Positions 33,733 to 43,600 of a DNA stretch of 64,000 bases are shown here, piece by piece. Each line of letters opens with the position of its first letter. Positions within the stretch are counted from its first letter, which is position 1. The translations under genes were made by a program, and so were the position numbers. Source of the DNA: Tomocerus qinae (lineage: Eukaryota; Arthropoda; Collembola; Entomobryomorpha; Tomoceridae); NCBI GenBank assembly GCA_020055645.1, contig CM034546.1:87048001-87112000 (forward strand), in the 5' to 3' direction. Under the pieces are notes generated by a model, which saw only the letters and a program-made list of their open reading frames with translations, was not told the DNA's origin and ran no database searches.

Positions 33733-34200
33733 ATTTCAGAATAAATCCTAGCAGCTTCGAATAAATCCGAGCAGCTTCGAATAAATCCGAGCAGTTTAAA
33801 ATAAATTCAAGCAGTTTAAAATAAATTCAAGCAGTTTAAAATAAATTCAAGCAGTTTAAAATAAATTCGAACATTTTTAAATAAAATCGAACATTTTTAA
33901 ATAAAATCGAACATTTTTAAATAAAATCGAACATTTTTAAATAAAATCGAACATTTTTAAATAAAATCGAACATTTTTAAATAAAATCGAACATTTTTAA
34001 ATAAAATCGAACATTTTTAAATAAAATCGAACATTTTCAAATAAAATCGAACATTTTTAAATAAAATCGAACATTTTCAAATAAATTCGAGCAGTTTCGA
34101 ATATTTTCGAACTGTTTCGCATATTTTCGAACTGTTTCGCATATTTTCGAACTGTTTCGCATATTTTCAAACTGTTTCGCATATTTTCGAACTGTTTCGA
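33733..34200. repeat. 20-bp minisatellite with three successive variants
   Basis: About 23 units of 20 bp. The 5' part has CGAGCAGCTTCGAATAAATC, the middle AACATTTTTAAATAAAATCG (about 12 nearly identical units) and the 3' part CGAACTGTTTCGCATATTTT. The core AATAAATTCGAGC links it to the arrays at 16427 and 24781. Confidence 0.9.
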
Positions 34201-35161
34201 CTATTTTCGAACTCTTATCATTATCATTCATTTGATATGCGATAGTGGCACAGTAACTCTCACTTAGCTTATTACACATTATGTACATAGTAAATACTAT
34301 TCGTAGTTATAGTTTATTCACAATTGCCACAATGTGTGTAAGGGCAGATATTAGATATTGCATAGAAGAATGGGTATAGGTTGAAGTGACAATATTATTC
34401 CTTCCGTCCGATATACCGATATGGCACTGTACTATATCTTATTATATTACAGATAGTACAGTGCAATATTCTCATTTAAATAAGTACTAAATAGAAATAG
34501 ACCAAAAAATTTCAATTCAAATTAATTAATTAAATGTTGACATTTGATGACAGAGGGAAAAGGTGTTTCTAAAAAACGATAAATTTTTTGATTACGTAAT
34601 ATTATGTGGATCAACTCTAAATATGTGGGTACCTTATTGCAATTTAACTCGGCCTTCTCACCGCTTTCGTCCCCTGTCTTTGCTATTTATTTCCTGGACT
34701 TACTGGCTACAACATGCAATGAGACGCAACAATGACCTCCACAACTATTTCAAAGTGCAGTGCTATATCTGTATTCTCATTTAAATACGTAAAATGTAAA
34801 TATTTCATTGATTTCTTCTAACAACAACTATCCATCATCCGTAGCTTCATGTTTTTATCATTAATTTGTAATAAGTTACGTTTCAATAATTGATAATTAC
34901 AATTAAGGTTAATAAAAAGGTAATTGGTTTGAACATGTACAGAGTGCAGACTGAAAATAACCATTGCCCAATTTTATGTTTTTCACATTCCTGCCCCGAA
35001 ACTGGAAACAGCCTAGCGATCATATCCAAATGACTTTTGTACAGGGCAGTAGGGCGTGACATAGCTTTCACAGGTTAAAACCCATTTTAACACACACAGG
35101 ACGGGCGACAAATCTAACCCTATGGAAACTGATTTTAGTATTGAAGGGATAGGGTTCGCAT

Positions 35162-36936
35162 CAAGATTTATAAACCGTAGTTTCCATGAACACTGACAGG
35201 TTGGCTTGTCAGGACGATGAAAAATAAAAAATCACTTTTTTCCTCCTGGACCCAATTTTCCCCCAATTTGAGTCCAGGTCACCGATACCGACTGTTGCAT
35301 AATTAATTAAATAAGTTACAATGTCGAAATGCGCTATCAAAGGGTGTCCCAACGCTCGGAGACTAAAAGGAAATCTTACAAAACTTTACTCTTTGCATAG
35401 ATTACCTAATGATTTGGAAATTCGCAAACAATGGCTCTCCATTTGTGGCTTAGAGGAAAATAGTTCCGGAAAAGAATGTCGACGTATATGTAATCGACAT
35501 TTTTCGAGTCAAAACTTTAAGACAGACACAAGAGGTAGAAAAATACTTAAGTCAAGAGCTACACCGGCATTATTTTTGAAAGGTAGCTAATAATTATTAC
35601 TTACGTATAGATATACAAATCTATCCAACTTGATGCAACCGTTACTATTACTGTTAATAATTATTAGGACTACCACTGCCTCAACATCAGTTTACTATTA
35701 AGCTTCCTACATCTGGCAACGATCATAAGTACTTCGTAGCACAGCTTGACAATGGGATAGTCATTAAGATCACGTAATAACCAGAAATTCGAGTATAAAA
35801 ACTAAAACTACATATTAATAGGGTTTTGTTCCTTAGTTTTGAAAATGAAAATGATTTGTCGCCCCATCCGGAGGTCATAGAAGGTCATTCGCAGATTGCC
35901 ACAAATCACAACACAACTATGTCTCCTGATATCGATGATGAAACAAATCGTTTAAAACAGATAATAAAATCTTGTAGACAAGCTAAGGCCAGGAAGATTA
36001 GAAAGGACAGATTAAAGCGACTTCGGGAAACAGGCAGATTGAAAGCTTTGAGTGATAAAGTAAAACTACTGCAAGATGAACTAAGCCGAAAAAAAACGGA
36101 ATGCATAACCATGTACAAAACTGCAAAGTCCGAAGTACTTGCAAACTTCGAAACGATTTTCTCGGAAAAACAATTAAAAATGATTTTGACTAAACAGAAA
36201 AAGGCCATGTGGACAGAAGAGGATATATCGAAGTCAATTTCTCTCAGAACAAAATCTACTAGCTGTTACCGCTTTGTACGAGATGTTTATAGAATTCCTT
36301 TGCCTGGAGTATCAACGCTAAAACATTACTGTCAAAAGATTGAAATGAACCCTGGGATTCAATTTAGTGTACTGAATCTGTTGAAACAAGATTTTTTAAA
36401 CTTCACTCCTCAGGATCAAGAGATGCTAGATGATTGGAAAGGCTCGTGTGAAAACACTAGTGGATAATATTTCGCTTAATATTTGATTTATAATACTTGT
36501 ATGTCTGTTTGTTTCGTTTAAAATGTAATTAGTAAATTTTTGCTGTATTTGTTGAATAATGATTTTTGTTTTGCTTGCTTTGTGTAGTATGATTATTATT
36601 ATTGGAGAGCTATTATTATTATTGTATAAGATAAAAGAATATTATTAAGAGAGGGGTATTTCTGAAAAAACAAGAGCTGTGACCGATTTGTGGGACATCT
36701 TCTTTTCCTGAACTATTTTCCTCTAAGCCACAAATCATTAGGAAATTTAATTTAATCCGCATTTCGATATTGTAACTTGACATAGTTATTATGACATTCG
36801 ACATAGTCGGTATCGGTGACCTGGACTCAAATTGGGGGAAAATTGGGTCCAGGAGGAAAAAAGTGATTTTTTATTTTTCATCGTCCTGACAAGCCAACCT
36901 GTCAGTGTTCATGGAAACTACGGTTTATAAATCTTG
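35162..36936 (+). mobile_element. P-superfamily THAP element, 1.78 kb, 9-bp duplication
   Basis: Terminal repeats start CAAGATTTATAAACCGTAG and are identical for about 130 bp on both sides. GGTTCGCAT stands immediately outside at 35153-35161 and 36937-36945. The insertion splits the right arm of element A, giving an empty-site comparison at 55890. It carries a spliced THAP gene on the plus strand. Beyond the terminal repeat the 3' side also has an inverted, degraded copy of the THAP exon (ICGLEENSSGKE), so the element is a foldback of its own 5' end. Confidence 0.85.
35321..36467 (+). CDS. THAP-domain P-type protein lacking the catalytic domain, three exons
   Basis: Exons 35321-35582, 35668-35773 and 35837-36467 join in frame. 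Junctions are AAAG|GTAGCT to TTATTAG, and ATCAC|GTAATA to CCTTAG, in phases 1 and 2. Exon 1 is a complete THAP finger (CAIKGC, HRLP, W, CNRHF). Exon 2 encodes a short linker with HQFTIKLP. Exon 3 encodes a basic coiled coil (about 60 residues, KARKIRKDRLKRLRE..KLLQDEL) and then the helix-turn-helix-like region before the RNase H fold (WTEEDISKSISL, IPLPGVSTL, PGIQFSVLNLL). It stops at a TAA just where the first catalytic Asp segment (AYDEM in the 56.4-kb copy) should follow. By analogy with P-element truncated repressors it could bind element ends and block transposition; that is inference. Confidence 0.75.
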
Positions 36937-36983
36937 GGTTCGCATCTTTTCTGTACAGACGATGTTTGCTCACGAGAACAATA

Positions 36984-37067
36984 GGGATAAAGGTTCCGGG
37001 CAAAAGAGTATACTTTTACACAACCTGCGGCATTCCAGGCTTCATTCGATTTTTTTGTAATGCATTT
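36984..37067. other. Short spacer after element A
   Basis: No feature recognised. Confidence 0.3.
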
Positions 37068-37220
37068 GATTTGTGACGTCACACGGCGACATTTCCTATA
37101 CATTTCCATGGGGCAGAAAAATATTTTTGACAAAAGTTTTTTAATTTTTTGACATGCACTTTCACCATGGTGATGCTGCATGCAAATGTATAGGAAAGTC
37201 GCCGTGTGACGTCACAAATC
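37068..37220. mobile_element. 153-bp MITE with TGACGTCA in both ends
   Basis: Arms GATTTGTGACGTCACACGGC and complement pair over about 38 bases. Each arm holds the palindrome TGACGTCA (37074-37081 and 37207-37214), the consensus CREB/ATF site. A degraded relative (GTCACACGGCGAAAATTTCC) lies near 18295. Confidence 0.6.
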
Positions 37221-37287
37221 GGTTTACATACACAAAAATTCAGAAGTGCCTGGGAATTCCAAACCTATTTAGCTTAGTTTAGGCCTT

Positions 37288-37670
37288 ACGAAAAGATTTG
37301 GATTGCGACTTTCAAGGGATTGTTCATATACAAATACAGTTTACCGCGCGAGGGCTTTTTGAATTCGAGCTTCCCGCGCTATGTGAACGGCTCCTTGGAA
37401 TTCGCAATCTAAATCTTTTCGCAAAGTATACTGGGAGCTTTTTACTTCTACTAGCCTTGACTTTTACATGTATTTCAAAAATGACGGCAGCTGACGTCAC
37501 TGTCAACATGTATCTAGTGGGACGGTGGGCCGGAACTCACGGTCCATGCAAATTTGTTGTCATAGATATTTTGACTTAGTTTTAAGGACACTGAAAATGC
37601 CTATCAAATACATGGACCAACCCCCGACCCCCTAACTTGTGACGTAAGCTGCCGTCAAAAAATTGACCCA
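37288..37670. repeat. Two small inverted repeats
   Basis: CGAAAAGATTTGGATTGCGA (about 37290) is inverted at about 37405-37425. GACGGCAGCTGACGTCAC (about 37483-37500) is inverted as GTGACGTAAGCTGCCGTC (about 37639-37656). Both look like MITE ends. Open frames here are not gene-like. Confidence 0.45.
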
Positions 37671-38609
37671 AAATCCCACTTTTCATTTTAGTTGACATTG
37701 TCCGCAGGTGTAACACTATGTAACTATGGTCCCCTATTCGGGGTCCCTTACTGTGTTATGAGTGTTGGGAATAAATCGCGATTTTATTCCCAAGAATGAA
37801 AAAAGTGATTATTATTGGAAATATTACGGGAATGGGCTACCTATATAGATGTTGCTATATACTACCTTGGTGCACACCACATCTAAAACTTTTTGGGAAC
37901 TTTCCTATAAATTTAAATTCGTCGGGTCGGGAACATCATCGAAGTTTTAAAAGTGAAGTACCTTACTCGGTTTATGATTCCCCCGAGTCAGTTGGACAGT
38001 AGATTTTATCGTCCGCAACGATTACCTTTGGTGATTCATAATTGAGTGATTTTTCACGAGTTTTCGACAATTTATTTTCGGGCGTGTATTCTCCATTGAG
38101 AGAATTTTGGAGCAGTAGTTGCTTTATGTGTCTTTAGTCCTACAATGTTGGTCTCACATTTTTGAAGATAGGATTCTGATAATCCTACTTTCTTGGTCAC
38201 AATCCTTTTTGCAATATTTAGATGGTCCGGATATACTTTCTCTACTTTCTTTATGGCCCTTTTTGTTTACGGATATTGAGGTCGTCCTGAAGGTTTCTTA
38301 TATTCACGTTGTTACTCGTTCAGTCCTTGTAATGGTTATTTTAGGCATTCCTTTGCGAACCAAGTGACAAATCGGCAAATATTTTTTCAGACTTATTCCT
38401 AATTTTTGATTCTCATTTTTGTAAAACTTGGAGAACTAAAATAAGGCTGGGATATTTGACATTTGATATCACCGAAAACGTTAGAGGCATACCAATTTGG
38501 TATCCATTAATTGCTTTTTTACCAGGGCATCAAAATTTAGGGATTAACTTAGTGGTCAGGTCTTAGGCCTGGAATTCGAGCCAGAAAATCTTTTAATGTT
38601 TTTCAAACG
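37671..38609. other. Spacer downstream of the RUFY-like gene
   Basis: No gene recognised. GGCCTGGAATTCGAGCC occurs twice (38568 and 38617), the second within the last RUFY codons and stop region, so the repeat may have contributed the gene's C-terminus or 3' UTR. Confidence 0.4.
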
Positions 38610-40655
38610 TTAAGCAGGCCTGGAATTCGAGCCAGAGGCAGAAAAGCTATTTAACTTCTGAGAAAAGCATAGATCACAGACTCTGACAGGCGTTTTCGAA
38701 CACTGGAGACTCAGTTGGTTATTGCTACACTGTTTACAGAAGATTTTCCCACAATTTCTGCAATGGTGCTGTAATGACATAAAAATGATTGTTAACTTAC
38801 AGATATTCTTGACGCACATATTTGCATTAAGTTTCAAAGATAGTGTGTATTTTTAGCGAGGAAAAAAATAATTATCGATTCAACTTCCTGAGTTTTACTC
38901 CGATTTTTTAATGAAGTACATTTTCGGAAAGGTAAAAACATTGGCTAGGATTTGGATTGGGAAAACTTTCGATTTTTTTGATCATTTAGGAGTAGCAATG
39001 GTTCAAAATTTTAACTGAATTTCTATCCAAAAGTCAACATTAAAGTGTGAACTGTATATAAACTGAAGCAATAATCGAAAATTTTCCCAATTTAAATCCT
39101 AGCCAATGCGTTTGCCTTTCCAAAAATGTACTTCATTAGAAAATCGGAGTAAAACTCAGGAAGTTGAATCAAAAATGGCAAAGAGAGTTTCATGAAAAAG
39201 TTTGAAATGTAAACTGCCTTATCCTTGACCGGATTTGCAGGTCATGAATATCCGACAGATTGAAGCGATGGACTAACATGAGAAAGAGCATTGAGCTTTT
39301 CTCTATGCCAACGCTGGTGTAGTCAATTTTGCCCTGCGAATTTCCACTACGTAATAAAATTACTTATCACAGTACAGTAATTCGATCCCATGGTTATGGA
39401 TTACTGTCCCAAAGAGATCTAGCAGTGCAATACGACAATACTCGAAATAACACTACATGAGTGGAAAATGTGCACCAAGGTGTCCAAGTCAGCCTTTTTC
39501 TGCAGCATGTTTGATTGAAGGCTAGCTGGATGCATTCAGTTCACGGGCTGGGAAAAGCCTGTGGTCATGGATACAGCCACTGATCACCTCGCTTTTATCT
39601 TATTCAAACTGGTGGCAGAAGAAGGAGAGCTAAACAAAACACATCCTCATTGACTTCACCAAAAGTGGTAGGAGCCAGTAGGAGCTACATTTATGAAGAT
39701 TCTGCAGATTACTGTTGCTATTGGCTCCCTGTGGTAAACAGCTACATAACCTATTCAAAATTAGGAACTCGGGTGTAAACGTAAACATTTTGTTATTTTG
39801 AGTATATTGCACTACTGTCTTGTGTTTGCATCCTCAGTTAGTTTGTCGGTTAGTAGGGCTATGGGTTTCGGCTACTGTTAAGAGCATATTTTTATTTGAA
39901 TTTCGAAATAATAAAGGAACAGCCCCCTTAAGGATCTGAGCCCACTGGTCCTAACTCATACAGTAATTTAAAAAAAAAATTCTTCGAAACTTATTCTATA
40001 GTAGTTATACTGAAAATTCCACATTTTTGTCTTCGACTTGAAGTTATCACCGTTTGAAACCGAATATTTGTGTGTTATTACCTATTTCTATTATTCCTTG
40101 CGAACCTTATATCTTCAAGTCAAAGAGCAAAATGTTAACTACTGAAGAATAAAGTTCGAAGAATTTTTATAAAATTACTGTATGGGTGTAGGACCAGTGG
40201 TCTCAGATCCTTAGAGAATTTCCAAAAAAATACTGGCAAATATGATAGTCGAGAAATCATTTCCGTTTCCATGCACCTGGGCTTTAAAGAACTTGAAGTA
40301 ATAAGCATTGCCTTAACTTTATTCAAGTGGCCCATTAAAGTTTTAGATTTAAAATAGCAATATCTCGAAATCAGAGATGAATATGAATATATGCAGAGTT
40401 GCAGACCTAGACCAGGTTTGTCCACGGTTTTAGAGACCAATCTTGTCTTTCTACGACCAGTATTTGCGGAGTTGCAGTTTTCAGAAAAAAAGTTGAAGGC
40501 TAATTTGAGTGTCTAGGTCATATCCCGTGACTTTGGAGACCTGAGCCTTCATAAACTCGCTAAAAATACACCCGCACCCTGTACTATACCTTGCGTCTAG
40601 TCAGGCTGAACTCCTTATCGCAATTTTTGCAATTAGTGACCACTTTGTCGTCCGC
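38610..40655 (-). CDS. RUFY: RUFY-like gene: two exons coding the FYVE finger
   Basis: Exon 40655-40590 encodes [22 protein letters not shown] and exon 38768-38610 encodes [26 protein letters not shown] and a short tail to the TAA. Together they give eight zinc-binding cysteines, the R(R/K)HHCRxCG phosphoinositide-binding motif and RVC. W and D of the WxxD motif fall at the preceding exon's last codon (EAHW) and ADD. The last intron is 1.8 kb and holds at least three MITE-type repeats. Confidence 0.92.
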
Positions 40656-43600
40656 CTATAAATTGTCCACTTAATTGTTATTTAATTTCTTTAAAATTAT
40701 TATTATTAATTTTATTTACCCAGTGTGCTTCAGTAAATACTTTTGAGGCTTCACGAAGATCTTCCACCCGCAACTTTGATTCCGAAAGAACAACTCCCAT
40801 GTCGGTCAGCGTTTCTTCGTGTTCACGACAAGTCTTCCTTAAATTGAATATTTCCTTTTCAGCCACTGCAAGATCCTAAATTACAATGAAAACATCGACA
40901 TTATATTATTTTTATATTACATTATGTAAACACCATTTCAAACAACTTATGTCAGGATAAACAGTTTTCACATTTAACACTTACCACAGAGAGCAATTGT
41001 AACTTTTGTACATCCATATTTAGTTCAGAAATTTTTTCTTTATCTTTAACGATAGTGTCCTGCAGAGATTGTCTCCATTCCCTTTCGATTCTTAAGTCTC
41101 CTTCCAGAGTCGACACTTTAAGTTCCCTTTCCGCGATTTGCTGCCCCAAATTTCGCATTGTCTCGAGTGAAGATTTCAGTTCCTTTTCTCCAACAGTTAA
41201 TCTGTTCCGTTCGTCCACGATTTTAAGGAGTTTGAGTTTGAAATCAAAGAAAAATACTACAATTAATAAAAAAGCTCAGCAAACCAGACAAAAATACACA
41301 AAATAAATCATTTATGTCACTATCTTGGAAGACAAAGCTACTGGCAAACAAAACCAAAATCTTATTTCAACAATCAATGAATATGAACTATATTTTCCAA
41401 TCATTTTACTTTCCTTTATTGAAATATTTAGCCTTTCATTTTCCATCCCACTTCATACAATACACAAAATAAAATTACAGTTTCACAGTTTTGATATTTG
41501 ATGTAATAATCATAATTATTTCAGGATTATTGTATGCACGGTCCAACAAGCCCTTTCTCTGCTTTTTTTGTCATGCTCTTGCAATTGAAACTTACCACAT
41601 TACAATTATTATACTACTTAGGTACACTTTCCAGCAGAAGTGTGCAGAGCTCACTTAACAATAATAGTAGGCAGAATCTTAAAAGTAACACTTTTCATAG
41701 CAGCACATAGTTAATACTACCAACATCGCTAAATAATACACATCATGTCTGTTTTTTATTACGTACAAATAGATTAAGAAGGACACATACGCGTAGCTTT
41801 GACACAACAGGACGTCTTTTGACTATCATATTCAACGTTATTTTTCTTTTTAGCAAAGTCCCTAAGGATCTGAACTTATTTGACCTAAGAAGAAGTGTAA
41901 ATACCCAAAAAAATCACAGGAACTTCTTTGATAAAAGACCCGTCGAAAATTTGACATTTTCCACCTTTGTATCAGGTCCAGTAAGTTCAGATCCTTAGGG
42001 ACTTTGCTAAAAATGTCATACAATTTTTTCACTTGTATGTTTTTGTCCAAGGAATATAGAATATAATATTTTAGAAAAGGAATGGCAGATTGTTCGATTT
42101 ATTGGGGGTTCGGAACAAGTGAAAATAAGTGGAAAATTTACATGACAACAGCCGATCCCTAATTCCCCCCACTTGGGGATCCCTATTTAAATACACACTC
42201 GCCAATTGACGTCATTGGCGAGCTTTCCCACCCACTTTTCATTTTTTCATTTTTCCATAGGGATCTGCCTCGGGTTGGTTTTTGTCCAAGATGTACATGG
42301 TAATCACTACGTATCCATAGAGATTTTCTAATTTGTGAATCTATACACTTTTGGATTGCTTTGGTTCAGTTTGTGTAGTCGTGCACCTTTTTAAATAGCA
42401 AATTTAGGTAAGTAGGTAGTATTTGAAATCCACTACACTTTAAGCAAAATACAATTAAAACGAATTACAAATAACGAACATTTCAAAACAGTCACACAAT
42501 TGATTGAAAATAGGTAATTTAGTAATGTTAGAAGCAAAAGATTGTCATATTGCGTTAAGGTAAAATTCGCAAACACACAGTTTATTATCAATTCAATAAC
42601 TCAACAGTTTTTTAAAAGTACATGTAATAAGTACATACGCAGAAGAAATGTTCATGCATATTTTATGGTTCCCGTCGGTCAAAGGTTGGATTTTAATTAA
42701 ATGACTATGTCATGGTAGAATATCAGCTCTGGTTCATCCATCATGTATAATTATTAATGCTCAATAGTACATAGTACTTGACTTTGAGATTAGTTTAGTT
42801 AGTACAAATTAAAGTATTTATAATATTATGTTAAGTTTGCCAGTAACTCGTCCACGATATTTATACTTATGGTAAACCAAAAAATGGAATAGTTTAAGAG
42901 TCAACATACTTCTCATCGAGCTTGTTGATGGTATCGTCGAGCATTGCGGCTTTTGCCTCTAACTTCTCTACCAACTCACTTTTGTATTTCACAGTTTTTT
43001 CACATTCCTACAATATAACAAGCATATAATACAAGATAGTACTTCGCAAATGAATATTCAGTTTTCTATATAATACATAAATACATATTGTTGTGCAGAA
43101 ACATATTTAGTATGAGTGTACGAGCCGAGTCTTAATCCTTTAAATAAAAGAACTTATTAGCTGGTGCCTCATGCGCCTGCTTTGTGTGCAAATATTATGT
43201 ACTTTACTGAAGTCGACATATTATTATCTATCTATATCCATCGAGATTCTTTCCGAGATCATCAAGCGAGAACTCGCTAATCCCATATTAGTGTCTAGAA
43301 AACTTTAAAAGCTACAATTGGCACTTGGCTTACTGACAAATCAACTTTTAATTTTATAAGATATGACAGCCATCTTATGAGGAATTTATAATTGTCATTT
43401 AGATGCAGAGCAACAAATTCTTTGTAAATTCAAAACTCTAAATTCCAGAAGTAAATTCTGGTAGAATACAGTAATCTATACTCTAGATATTGAGGATTTT
43501 TTTAAAAGGCAGGCCAAAGTCAATATTCCAATAATGACTTTCAGTAACACTTTATGAAGATTTTGAATTTTTAGGATAAATGTTAAGGCTTGAGATATTC

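Larger units (their letters stand above)
32301..36983. mobile_element. Long-inverted-repeat element A, copy 2, with nested insertions
   Basis: Begins TATTGTTCTCGTGAGC and ends with its complement. The arms follow copy 1 (GTACAGAAAAGATACGAACCC, CCGTCCTGTGTGTG, GGGCAATGGTTATTTTCAG). It is interrupted by a TA-type MITE (32439-32869) and by a THAP P-type element (35162-36936). A minisatellite-bearing segment (about 33330-34205) replaces part of the left arm. Removing the inserts restores the arm order seen at 54033-55913. Confidence 0.65.

Noticed and set aside
33733-34288. Possible CRISPR-like array
   Set aside because: Units are contiguous 20-bp tandem repeats without unique spacers, in a eukaryotic genome; a minisatellite.
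39630-39812. Minus-strand frame within the last RUFY intron as an extra exon
   Set aside because: The sequence is a degraded MITE fragment, and the flanking FYVE exons already join in phase without it.
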